In this document: in pieces, positions 47,142 to 59,800 of the stretch | Position numbering within the stretch: position 1 is the stretch's first letter | Layout: each line of letters begins with the position of its first letter | Source of the DNA: Rhea pennata | Lineage: Eukaryota > Chordata > Aves > Rheiformes > Rheidae | DNA length: 64,000 nucleotides | Assembly (NCBI RefSeq): GCF_028389875.1 | Contig: NC_084671.1 | Coordinates: 26,381,083 to 26,445,082 of the forward strand | Direction: 5' to 3' | Notes under the pieces: generated by a model | The model's database searches: none | What the model saw: only the letters and a program-made list of their open reading frames with translations | What the model was told of the DNA's origin: nothing | Translations under genes and position numbers: made by a program

Positions 47142-50100
47142 CCTCCTGCAGGACTGCTCCCCTCTTTGAGTTTATGGCTAGGGAAGTAACCCAGCCCTCG
47201 GAAGGATATTAAAGCTTTGCACGAACCTAAGCGACTTGCGTTGCAAATGGAAATGAGCCGTCTCACCGCTCTTTGTCCTGCTTGGTCCAAACGCCAGGGT
47301 GTCTTTATTCAGGGCCAGAGTAAAGCTTTTCAGCTCAGACCTTTGATAATGTGAGCTAAAAAGCTGGGATCTTTCCTTGATTCTTGTGGTTGTTTCTGCT
47401 GCTCAATTCTGCCACTGTATTTAACAAAATACCGTGGGGTAAATCACGCAGAGGCAAGTTAGAGTGCTTCGTTTCTGCTGCTAGTTAAGATACGTTTTAA
47501 CCAGCCTCCTCCACAGAAAAGGTACTTTCCACCCATGTCTTAAAACCCACCAGCCCCTGCAAATCTGGCTTTAGTGTCTGCTTAACCAGATGCTGCTAAA
47601 TGACAGCAATTGGCTTTCCTTGTCTCCCACCTACTCAGAGTCAAAGCAGGTTCCTGATGCCAAACAGCATTTGTTTTTCAATACAGAAACATTCTTGCCT
47701 GACTCAGCCTTTGCACACACCATTTCTCAGAAGTGCTGTTAGCATTAGGTAACTCGGCACTGAAGCACTTGTCTCTCTAATACCCAGATCCCCAGGAAGC
47801 TGCCTTCAGAGAGCTGCCTGGTTGATAGCATCCCTTGGCCACAGCTATGTAGCTGGGATTTCATGGAGATGAGCAGGGGAAAAGAAGCATTTGTCACCAA
47901 ACTCGTACCTTCAGCAGACAGCTAAAGCACTGAGGCCGTATATTTGATGCAAGTCCTGCTCACTACAGGCAATTTCATAGATGCTATCGTTCTCGGGCCT
48001 TATCACTCTCCGCGGGCTGGCAGTCTGTTATATAAATGGACTCCATCACATCAAAGGCAGAGGGTCAGGAAACTGGATTACTCTCTTCCAGCTGTAAATA
48101 TGACTAGCAGACTACAGGTCTGACTTCTTAGAGGATCATGTAACATCAGAATCAGAAGAAAGGAAAGATAAAAGGCAAATGGTTGCAGCTAAAGTCCTCT
48201 TCTCTACTGATAGAGGTCAGCAGCTGTTGACTAAAGGGCAGAGAAATACAAGGCTAGCCTGGCTCGCAGAAAGAGAAGCTGAAGGAGCCAGCAGAAAGCG
48301 TTTGCTCCTTCTCTGGGCAAGTGAGCAAGCAGGCCAGTGCAGAGCTAAGCTAATGGTCAAAAGTCTGAAAGTGCTTTTCTAAGCTAAGTCGGAAGCACTG
48401 ACATAACCATTGCTATTCCACCCCTTTTTGCAGCACAGCGCATTGAGACTTTGTTGCACGATTAGTCTACAGAACTCATCACCGCAGATGGATTTGAGAG
48501 CAGAGTCGGCAACAGAGGTGCCATGAGAGCTTGATATACAAATACTCACAACCAAAAAAGCTTTTAGTTTGCTAATCCCCATATTTACAGTTCTGGTAGC
48601 CAGGAATACTGAGGGGAAAACTTTTGCGAGGGAAGCTACACTTCTGGACAAGATTGGGAAGACTGTCACACTGTCCTCCCCCTTTCCTGTGAATATCTTT
48701 AAATGCTTTTTCTCTGAGGCCAGCATATTTGCTATCAGCCTTTTGCTGCTAACCTTTTGTTCAACCCTACTGCATTAGTGTGTCTTTCTCTTGAGTCACC
48801 AAAAAATTAGTAATAAAATTAGTAGAGCAATTATTAGAAAGGCCTTTCCAGAAACCTAGGCACAGAAGCCTGACCCTGCCTCAAAGTCAAAGTTGAAATC
48901 ATACAAAAATTATACTGACCAGGAATAGCTGGAAATAGTAGCACCATTCTTCAGCAGCAAAGGCTATAACACTTAGAAAAAAAAAGAGACTGAACATACT
49001 GCCTCTTGCAACTTCATCTAAGATGAGACACCTGTGACAAATGAAGCCAAACAGACTAACAGGTGGTATCAAGTGAGAGCACTGACTGAACTTCAAAATC
49101 GTCTGTGTTCTTTAATTCACTCCCTTCAGCATCTTAATCAAGCCCAGTTCAGAGAGCACGATAAAGCAAAACAGGAGAAAGCTTTGCTTTTAACTATCTA
49201 TTTGTAAGTGTTAGAAGCCACATGTAAAGCTGTTCATTTAAGCTTTTGGACCATCTGTAAAATGGGGCTTGTGACCATGATGATGATAGTAAGACAGAGG
49301 AAAACCTCATCTCAAAAAATGAGGCCTGTATATAGAGTGGTTCTGCAGAAAAGCTCGAGAGCAGCCCACGCTTTCTCCAGAGCAGGCTGCTTTAGCTTGC
49401 TATAGTTACAGAAATGAAAGCCAGAGAGTGGGTAAGCTCAGTGTCCATAGCCTCTGCAGGCTGAGCCGGACGGAAGTGCAACTTGCTTACAGCAAGCTTT
49501 CATGAAGAGTCCCACTCCCGCTGGGAGAAAATCTCTAAAATGTCTCCCTGCTTTTCTTCTGTGCTAAGGGCCTGTTGCTGTTAGCTAGGATCTAAATGGG
49601 AAGCTTGTTAATTCCATTTTCCTATGTGTAGGGTGGGAAACACAAGTTTATACTAATTGAGATAGGCCCTGCGTTCAGGCTTTGCAAGAGAGTTTAAACC
49701 AGACAAAGTAACACAAAGTTAGAGCAGAAAGCAAGAAAAAGAAAATACCTGTCTTTTTACATGCAAAATATAATTAGCTGCTTCAGCCAGAGTCTAAACA
49801 GATTCATGAAAGGATTAGACATTTACACGCATAATAAGAATATCCAGATCAACAAGCAAGGCCAAAGTTTGCAAAGAATACAAACTCATTTTTTAGGGCA
49901 GAGACCAACCTCTGGCAGACAGATGTTAGGAAAGGCTCCTCAGTGTGGGTTGTCCCATAATTTCCTCCCTAATTTTATTGCACCTTCTTCTGAAGCACTG
50001 TTGCATACAGGAAACTATACTAAATACAGATCAGTCCAGGCTAGCAGTTCTCCACTGGGTGATTTTTATAGGTAGCTTTGCTAAGAAATTCATGCGCGTT

Positions 50101-50515
50101 GCACATTTATCTCATTCATCTTTAATAACTTAACTGTTAAGCATATTGTTAGAAAGCAAGCATCATACCTCACTCAGCATGAAAACCACAGTGGAAGAAG
50201 ACTTGTGAAACATTTAATGGTATAAAAAAATGGATGTAAGCCACAGAGGGGGGCAGTGCCAGCACTGAAAATATTCGCTAGGTGAGTTTGATATAGCATA
50301 AATGCAAAAGCAACTAAAAGGAAATAAAATAAGTTTTGTGCAGTCCACTGAGGAACTTCAACAGATCATTACAGGCAGCAAGCCAGCCTTTCAAGCTAGG
50401 AATTAGTTCACTAGCATTTCAAAGGCAGGGGCTCCGTGACCCCAGGTAAGTCTAGGCAGGCTGCACAAACACACTTTCATTTAAGCTCTCACCTGCGGTG
50501 AAAGCACCCAACTGT

Positions 50516-50521
50516 TTTATT
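50516..50521 (-). terminator. SAG: SAG poly(A) signal AATAAA
   Basis: AATAAA on the minus strand 266 nt after the stop, followed by a GU-rich run (GTGTGTTTGTG, about 50464-50474). Cleavage is expected near 50495, giving a 3' UTR of about 290 nt. Confidence 0.6.
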
Positions 50522-50786
50522 AGATAGCCCTGAAAGCAGAAGTCATTCACGGCAGCCTTCCTGTCCTCCTCTGGTAGCTAGAGTAAGCATCAGATTTGGG
50601 GTTTGCTATGTTCTTATGGAACTTTTAATAAGCAACAGAGATTTGTGCTTTTATGCCCATGGATCACAGGGTTGATCCCTGACAGACAATGCATACACTG
50701 ACAATTTGTAATTTACTAGAAACCTAGGACCTAAATTTCTAATTGATGCCAGACTACGTAGCTTTTCTGGCAGCTTGTTCTTCTAG

Positions 50787-50883
50787 TCACTCATCAGCTG
50801 AAGAAACATTCTTGTTTTCTTCATCATCAAGCAAATCTTTTAGCTGTTGACGAGCAAACTCCTCAAATACCAGCTCTGCATCA
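50787..50883 (-). CDS. SAG: SAG terminal exon with stop
   Basis: Encodes (C)[16 protein letters not shown], then the acidic tail [15 protein letters not shown], and stops at TGA (50789-50787). The hydrophobic LVFEEF and the Arg of FAR lock the basal arrestin state. Acceptor TTTCAG. Confidence 0.97.
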
Positions 50884-53800
50884 CTGAAATGGAAGAAACA
50901 CAGGCCTTTCAAAATGATTTCAGCATTTTTTTTAATACTATCCGACCAAAGGCAGCATGTAGAAGGAAGAAGAAAAGCCAGGTGCATACTCTGATAATGT
51001 TTTCTTTGTCTTCAGAGGGGTTTGGATCCAAGTCCCACACACTATCTTGATCGGTGTTACCCTAGCTAGCATGAACAGCATTTGATTGAACAAGTCAGGA
51101 CACAAACTGAGGAGGTTTTTGTCTGTACTGAATCATGCCTATCCCAGCTAAATATGTCAGCTAGCTGAATAGCCAGAAATAGCTTGAAAGAGTCTTCATC
51201 TAGAATTAAAATGGGAAACCTTTCATCCTTATTCCTTCTGTACTAAAATATAAGCACACAGTTGAACAAATTGAGTTCCTGAAACTTGCAGAGCTATAGA
51301 GCATCAGCTGATTCTCTGCAACTGTGAAACAAAACATGGTCACTTAAACTAGTTTCACATGGTCGGTCACTGCCGTTCAACTGATAGCAGTAATTTGTCA
51401 GGCCACAGTAACTTACTCACTTTGGATTTATGTTCATACTCTGTGAGCCCTGGGGATTTCTGGACCAATCTTGGGAATTTCCAAATAATCAACTCTCGAC
51501 TGCAGCCGAAACGTAAGATACTATTAAAAGAAACTTACCAATCCTTCCCTGTAATTACCAAGGGGCAGTAAAAGAGGAAAAAAAGACACAATAAATAGTT
51601 AGAACTGTGATGCTAAGAACAGCAGAATATTTATAAAGTGAGGAGATAAAACAGTTTCAGTGACAAGTGGCAGGATTTAGAGCAACATAAGAATTCAAAA
51701 AAATCCTAACACGTGCGTACATGCACCTGATAAAGCAAAACTCAATCTCCTTATTGGAAAAAGCACTCTAGCAAAGTCACCCAAGACATCAGAAGGGCTG
51801 AGAAACAAAGACAGATTTTCCCATTCAGGCTGCAGCAGCCACAGCTGTGAGAGACATCTGTGCATGCACTTCTACTCAGAGATGACAGCACGTGTATGAC
51901 ATGATGGTGCTTTTCATTGGTCTGTCACCGTGCTTTAAGTAGCTGGTTGATCAAAAGACGACACTCATGTTCAATAAACACGAAGGTACTGAAATCAAAA
52001 AGAGGCCAGAATACAGAAAGAGCTAGAAAGGCTCTCCTCTGGCAGGTTACACATACGAGAAGCAACACTCCGGATTTCACCCTTGCCTAGGCGTTAGCCT
52101 GAGACCTTTGGCACATGTGTTTCCCTAACAGGATCTTTGCTAAGCACACTGTAATGAAGCAGTGCTCAGCTTGCTAGCAGGATTCCTTGGAAGGTGTCTC
52201 AGTACAGCCCAAAATAAGCAGAACAGATGGTACTGCAGTTGTGAAATGGGGGCAGGGATTGTTTGGCTTTTACAGTTACTTTAGCTTATCAAATAGCACT
52301 TCCTGTCTTATTTCTCATGAATTTAAATCAGGGAAACAAACTGCCACTAGGCCATGATTCCACAGAAGTCGGTAGGGATTTGGGATGCTTCAGTGACTGG
52401 AAACTCGCTCGCTGGAGAATTCCCACCCGCAGCTCACTGACATCAAGGGGAACAAGCGGTGACTAGCACTGCTGGAAAAATAAGCCTTAAAAGTGTGTCA
52501 AATGGGGCATGCTGTAGCCAGAACATCCTTTTGATGAAGAAAAAAAAAAAAAAGAGTAGGCTGTGTTATTTTTCAAGACATTCAAGTCCTTTAAAAATTC
52601 ACCAATTTCAACAAGATGGACCTTGTGAAGACATTCGTGATGGTGTCTACCCAGACTCAGAAAGGATAATTTCCTCTGCTCATGGATGCTGAAGTGACAT
52701 CTGGAAAGTGAGTCTGAGGGTGTCCATGCTTGATTGAAATAAATTTGAAATGAAATATTTAGAATGCAGCTTTTAAAATTTCCAACATATGAAGCATTGT
52801 TCTCATCTTATTCTCATCTTATTTTTCCTCCAATTTTTGTTCTTTAAATAGTCTGCTCTCTTCTCCCTCTTTGAAGTACATTCATTACTATGGGAACAGT
52901 GACATCAGTGATGTGGGCGAAGCTGAGTGATATCCACCAATGCAGTCTGAAGTTGATTTTACAGAATCAGTTCAGGAAGAAAGAGGTATTGTTTCAGTTA
53001 GGCATATGCCTTTTTGTCAGATAGATACTTAGTGAATCAATGTCTAGGCAGATACACTAAAGCCTTACCTCTGAGGTAAGATTACATTCAAAGGACTTGA
53101 GGCTGCTACACTACCTCCTGTAGGCTTGTTAAATGGAAGTTTGATAAACCCTAGCAGGAGCTGAGCCCGCTCCACATTGTTATCTTGCTGTCCTGTGGCT
53201 TACTTAACATTGTAACACTGAAAGTTTCTCAGGAACCTGAAAAGGGGTAGGCTTTTGGTTTTGCTTTTTTAAACTGGCATCTCAGCAATTGCTGTGAGGG
53301 TTAGGATGGGGGGCGGGCATAGATGAGGCTCCAGAATGTCATCATCCTCTTTGCAGAAGGTTTTCTGTAAGCTTTTATTATGCAGCCACAGAAATGATTC
53401 CATATAATTAAAGTTGTGACATATGGTAATTTTCATTAAAGGCTTGCTTTTAACCTCTTTTAACTTCATAGAAAAAAAAAAAAAAGGAGTAGGCTGTGTT
53501 ATTTTTCAAGACATTCAAGTCCTTTAAAAATTCACCAATTTCAACTAGCTACAGTTCAATACAAGGCAGGTATAGTGTTAGGGTTAAAGGGACACGGCAT
53601 TGATGGGTGTCTTGAAACCAGCCCTTTCCTGCAAGTTTAACAGGGGAGCAGATAAATGACCATTTGTTGACTATCAGTAAAAACAAAAGCTAGGGTCCAA
53701 GACATAGGGCCCTGACACTGTAGGACATCAGGAGAAGGGCAGGAAAACCCCTCAACTAGAGAACTCGTGCTGAGAGCACAGCCTGGAGCAAAACGTAGTA

Positions 53801-56800
53801 GGAGCTTCTGGGCTAACTGCTGACCTAGGGGAAAGGGCTTGGAAGCATGGAGATACGGCCCAATTTCAATCTATCTTAAAAGATGCTCATTTTTGCCAAT
53901 AGGCAGAAAAGCCAGACTGTAACTGTGACGGGAGCTGTTGTTTCTCCTAAAAATAACCACCTGCGAACCACGTGGGTCCAAAAGCAGTTGCAAAACCAGC
54001 ACACATGAAACATGCAAATGTCGGTCTATAAGAAGTCCAAGACAAGGAAGCTATAAATAAACCTGCAAAAGGAAAGGCAGCAAGCAGTTTCTTTTCTGCC
54101 TCCTCCAGCAACAGAAAAAGAAGAGCAAGCAATGTGCGATAGCCATGCGCTCTGACAAACCCGCTTTTTACTCCAAGTGACGTACGCTTCCGATCCCACT
54201 CGCAGGCAAATAAAAAGGGCAAATCAATCCACTGTGAAATAAAGCACAGTGCAGCAGATCACACTTGCCCCAATATGGCCCTGAAAAAATTAAACCATTT
54301 TCTTGGAATGCTTATATTTTCTTCTATTCTGTCTGAGGTTCTCTACACTCCAATCAGCTCTGCACAATTAAATACAGTAATGCTAAACATGTTTTATTTA
54401 CTTTTGCCATAAACCACCTTGGTTAGAGAAGGAGAAGGGGAATTACCCCAGTGCAGGGGATAAACCATAACATGTGGTATCTTGTCTTAGGGGCAGGCAT
54501 TATTTTTAATCTCATTTTAGCTTTGGCTCTATAAGCTGGCTGCTTTGACATTTTTCTTTCTCCTGGCTGTATCTTAAGAAGTGGCAGTAGAATAAGCAGA
54601 AAAGTGCAACAGTCAAATTTGTTACTACTGACTCATCAGTAAAAGCAAAAGGGAATGGAAAAAGAAGATAAGGAGTGATCTCAAAATCCCCTGGCCATGC
54701 ACCCTTGCCTACATCCACTGCCGAGGCTGCTGAATAAATCAAAACATAAGTATTTTAACTTGTGGGGCCTTTAAGAGTCTGAACACTGCTTGTTGAAGCT
54801 CCATCTCTGCAATTAAGTCTTAATTCACTTGATTCCAAATTAGATGTTATTTCACTAATGAAGCGCATCTCTCTGAGTTTATGTACTAAGCTGATAGAAT
54901 AAAAAGTGCATCTCCAAAGCATGAAGGCACAACTGAGAAGAGTGATTAGACACAGGGCACGGAAAACTACCAGCCGATAAAGCCAGAAAATTTTTAGTTC
55001 ACCAGCTTCATGTGGGAGGCTGTTTTATTCGCTGCAATGAGCTCAGACACTGCGCTTCAGCAGAGTTTTCAGATCAGCTCTACAGGCTTCAGGGGAATTT
55101 GCCTTTGTGTTCTACTTTCCTTTTTTAAAGAGAAAGCATTGGTTTCTCCAGTTAACTCTTTGTAGGGCTTTCCCATGGGACAGCTCCTGAAACCCTCCAG
55201 TTTCTGTCAAGTTAGATGAAACCTGCCATTTCTGTTGTACAAAAGGCGTGAACCACAGCTCTCTTCTGACAGCAAGCTCTTAGAGGACTTTGATGTTGCA
55301 AACAATATGTGGGCTGCGTCTTTAGTAAGAGGATGTGTTGGGGGAAGTGATCTGTGAAATATTGCAGTTCTTTATTTCCCTTGTGAAGTCTTCTGCCCAC
55401 ATCCTTCAGAGTGCACTATATAAAAGAGAGTTTTATCAGCCATCCTTTGAAATTATCTTAGAGGAAAGAGCTGCCTAACTTCCATTTTTCCTCATATTCC
55501 AATGGCTTCTGCCAGAATTATATGCCTGAGGCAAGGGTAGCAAAAAAGAAGGGGGGGACGAGGTACTGTTAACACTGAAATGTGGTGTCATGTCAAAAAA
55601 ATTCACACCACACTAAAAGTATGCACAAAATTCCTTACAGATGCCTGAGTCTTCGGATGGTTCCTGTTTGAAGTTTTCCAGCTTTCCTCAGAATCCACAA
55701 AAGCTCCAGGTTTTGGGTCCTGGAGCTGCCCTGCCACCTCTGTGGTGTGAGGCTCCCCACTGACACTAGATGGCCCTCAACAGCTACCTTCTGGGGACAC
55801 CGGCCCTTCCGGCCTCCTGGGCTTGGGGAACTGCTGCAGTGAAGTTTGAGGGAAACACTTTAGCATGTGCAAGCTGCCAGAACAGGGGAAAAACCCCTGC
55901 CAAGCTGCTCTCCTACCCTGACTCAACACTGGAGATCATGAGCAAGTGCACAGCAGTGTCCCTGTTCTGCTGGTGCAGTGTGAAAGGGAAACACGTAGCG
56001 TGGACACAGTTATGCTAACAAAAATGTTTGTTTTGCATCAGTTTCTCCCAGGTGGTTCAGCCTTCCCAGGGCTATGGACCGACCCTGAGGATAGAGGCCG
56101 CTCCGGGCTGTGTGGCTTTGGGGCAGCTGAGCTGCTCCCCAGTGACACAGCCGTCTCCTCCGCGGTCACAGCAGAGAGGCGGCAAAAGGGGAGGGTAGAT
56201 TTGTCCATGGACTCATGGTGCTGCTCTGATGGGGGTGTAACATGTACAGTAAACTTCTCCCACGAACATGTGCTGGGGGTCTGCTGAGAGGCCCTGCTGG
56301 TGCAGCTCACTATTTCCCTATGGAAATAGGAATTTGCTGTGGAGCAGTTCTCAAAGGGGAGTGAAGAAACCTACCTTTCCCCACTCTGGCACACCCATAA
56401 TTAGCAAACACTGATTCCCAACCAGAGTAATATGAGTGTGGAAAGGACCATCACTCACTCTCTTCATTATTCACATTTGTTTCCTTCAACAGCTTGACAC
56501 GACCAAGACTAAGGGCCACCCCTTTTTAATGCCTGGCTTCCAGCACAGAACATAGCTCCCGTCTCTGGATAGCTTATTTTATAGTCTCCTTCATCTTTTT
56601 CCAGTGGTCACGTTCTTAGATTCAGCAGCTTCAGGTAAGTTTGGGCTCAGGCTGGATTCTTGCCAGTTTTAAGATCCCATACTTCCATTTACTGGCTTGG
56701 CTCTGAATAGGTATTGCTCTCAGGTACCTACACACAGATACTTACTGCTAGGACCACACCATACACACTGTGGCCAAGGCAACATCAGCATAGTGGCAAT

Positions 56801-59800
56801 TTTATTTGTCCAACTTTTTTTGCCCAAAACTACCAACCTCTTTTTTCACCTCTTAACTCTGCTTAGAAGTATTCTGTTTTTTTAAAAAAAAATACTCATG
56901 TGTTTTAGGTGTTTTCTGTAAAAAACTTGTTCACTGCCTTGGAATCTGTCTGGAAATTGTTAACAGCTGCATTCAGGACATTTTGCATGGTAGTTGTGAG
57001 ATTTAACTGTGCAGTGCTTCCCCAAGGCCCTGTGATTGCAGTTGTGATTCCACAGATGAAAGAGAAAAAAGGAGCATGATCCTGTTTCACCTTCTCTCAT
57101 CTTAGCATCCCTTCTTGTTATGTGTACCTTGGGGCTAATAAACATAGCAGTCCCCTTGCTGGCCTCTTCTGAACTCTAAAGGCTTCCTGTAGAATCAATC
57201 ACTGCAGGACTTGCAATGGGGCAAGATTTCACCTAAGACTGATAAGCAAAATAGGAAAAATGAGGCAAAACTGACCTGCTGTGTTCTTATCCTCAGGTCT
57301 GGGGTGCATGAGACGAAATGGCAGCTCTGTGCCCACTTCACTTTGGGGAGAAGAGAAAATTCATGAGATCTACAGACCCATTCATGCCTCGTTTAGTCCC
57401 CTTGCCTTCCTAGCCCATGCCAACCCAAGCCCTGAAGTTCAACATAACCCATTATTTCGTTTTTTTTTCTAACCATAACTTCTCCCTCAGAAAGAGTTAA
57501 ACTCGTATCTCCACAAAAATCCCTGGGCACATCCATTTTAGTAAGCTGGACTGATTACAAACTGAAGTATCATTTTACTTGCACGTAGATAGATCAGAGA
57601 CATCTTTGTAACCAACTCATTTTAACAACTGAATGTGCAGATTCGTATTTCTGTCAGCTTAAGGGGTAGTTTCTTATTTTTAGGGAGATGAGGAGGTGAA
57701 TAGGAAAGAGGGTAAAAGGACAAATTAACAACTATGACTGCATGATCTTAAAAGGAAGAAGATTTAACTGTTTTACCTGGACGTGAAGTCTCCCAGCATG
57801 CTATAGAAGGAAACAGGGAGGAAAAAAAAACACAACCATATTCAGCACCTCCTCATTGCAGTGCTACACCAAATATTGTTTTATTGATGGACTACTGACA
57901 TGACTTTTCCCTGGTCCTTTCCTCATATCCTTTTCTCCACTTGCCACAAAGCAAACATTCAAATAACCATGTTTTTACAAAAGGTGATTTTTATTTTTCA
58001 TGTCCTTCCCATAGACAGAGTCCAAGTTTTTGAACCCCTGAACAAATATCAGCCTGGCTCCTTTTCCAAGGGCCTCAGAGCCAAGGGACAAGGACAAAGT
58101 GAGCCAAGGGACCACAGAAGGCAGCAGTCATTTTATCACATGCTTTAGGCAAACCACTGACCCATTTTTACGTTACAAAGGAGGAGAGATAGATGAAAAA
58201 CAAATGCAAACAACAGCTGTGATCAACTGAGAGCTACCTCTTCTGCACTGTACCCTGGGAATTAACTCATGTGGATAGTATCAGCCTCTCCCAGATAGCT
58301 GGCTCAGCAGAGAACCCGAGTAACGGCCTTTACCACTCTCAGGCAAACGTCTCTACCTCTGCTCTCGGAGAGAGCAAGAACTTCAATATGAAGGTTCAAA
58401 CAAAGTGTCTTTTAAACTCTTATAAACTAAAAGTTATTTTTGAAGCAAAAAATTGCAATGCAAACCAGAGGCTCCAACTTCAGTCGTAAGTCATATTTCA
58501 TCTAAAGAAGGTGATCCAAAGCCTCTGGCTCAGAAAAAGTTTTTGGGATAGGCCAAGAAAGACATGAATTGCATGCAGTTCAGGCTCTGGAGGGAGCCTG
58601 ATGTTCTAGAATGTGTGTCCTTCCTCTTAGCGTGAGTTGTCCTGCCCATTCTCCAACGGGGTTCACGGTTCACACACTCCACTCTCTTAATTCTATGCAA
58701 ATATAGCAAAAAGTCTATTACTCTTACCCTGAGACAACGAGCTTCACTCTGACCTTGTAGGAAACCAGAATCCCCATCACTGTCTTGTCTATTCCATCCT
58801 TAATGCTACCAGAGGAAAACATATAGTGGGGTTAGACAGTGCAACAGCTAGAGGTCACAACATACAGCTGGAGTAACAGCTAGGTGAGCATCGCATTCTC
58901 ACAAAAGTGATGAAGTAACATGTTAGAATCTTCGGGACAGCTAATACCTCTCCAGGTCAGTGATCATCCTTTAGTCTGAATGAATATGAGAGGGATGAGT
59001 CGCACATTCAGATGTGCTTGTCTGGATACAGGTAAAAACTCCTGATAAATTAGTCTCCTCTATCCTCGCTACTTCTTTATAACCCTCCACTAGCTCAGAC
59101 CATTTAAAACTCCACTCACATGGTACTAGAAGCCAAGTTAGTGTCTTCGTCCTTTAGCTTTCCATCCAGGGCTATTTCCTGGATCTTCCGGTTATTTGCT
59201 AGCAAGGGCAGAAGTGTCAGTGTCTTGGTGAGGCTGCTGTTCGGCTGCACCTTCTCCCTGAAAATAGCAAGCAGGTGAGAGAAGGAAAGTGAAGCACACT
59301 CTGATTTAAGTTAGAAAGCCAGTTAAGAGAATTTCAAAACAGGTTACAAAGCCATCCACAAGAAGTGGGATTTACCTGTCCAGATTTAGATGTCTACAAA
59401 GCAGATGTCTGCATTTCCCTTTGTAATCAGCAGACAGGAACAAGCACTTGCAGAACACGATTCATTTCACATTAAGGCAGACACCTGAAGTAGGGCAAAC
59501 TATGCCACAGACCTCTCAAGTAGGACAAAACAAAACCTTGTTTAAAAGATCAGGACTCAAAGGAAAACCTGCTCTTACACTGCAGAACAAAAAGCAGGAA
59601 AAAAAAAAGGTATTTCTGAGGGGGTCCAACTCTCCTCAGAAAGCAAGGTTCAGTGCACTGCCAATACAGTGCAATGCACAAGAGCAGGTGGTTCTCCAAA
59701 CCATCAATTGACTCAAGGTTTTCATGTGTGGGTTCTTTTTTTTTTTTTTTTTTTTTAAGGCCAGATGAAACTGAAATGGCGTAAAATATGCTGACCTCAA

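Larger units (their letters stand above)
46893..50786. other. SAG-DGKD interval (DGKD promoter, spacer, SAG 3' UTR)
   Basis: From right to left: SAG 3' UTR to about 50495, then about 3.3 kb of spacer in which I recognise no gene or element, then the 13-bp repeat array and the DGKD promoter. A TATA-like string on the + strand at about 48030 has no supporting exon. Confidence 0.8.
51549..57275 (-). other. SAG: SAG intron before the microexon (5.7 kb)
   Basis: Largest SAG intron here. Contains the 59-bp repeat pair with A14 tracts (52.55 and 53.49 kb), a GC-richer patch at about 56.06-56.2 kb and otherwise plain sequence. The short rod arrestin p44 of mammals ends in an alternative exon of this region; I cannot identify one here. 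Confidence 0.85.

Noticed and set aside
46300..47169. 289-codon open frame on the + strand, antisense to DGKD exon 1
   Set aside because: It runs through the G-rich minisatellite, the CpG island and the 13-bp repeats. Its protein is repetitive Gly/Ala/Arg, with no family signature; GC-rich DNA lacks stop codons in all frames.
51220..51227. Another SAG microexon candidate (GATGAAAG)
   Set aside because: Eight nt gives the wrong phase and the donor GTTTCC is weak.
56375..56383. Alternative SAG microexon candidate (TGGGGAAAG between AG and GTAGGT)
   Set aside because: Nine nt does not restore the reading frame between exon h and the terminal exon; the 10-nt segment at 51539 does and has better splice sites.
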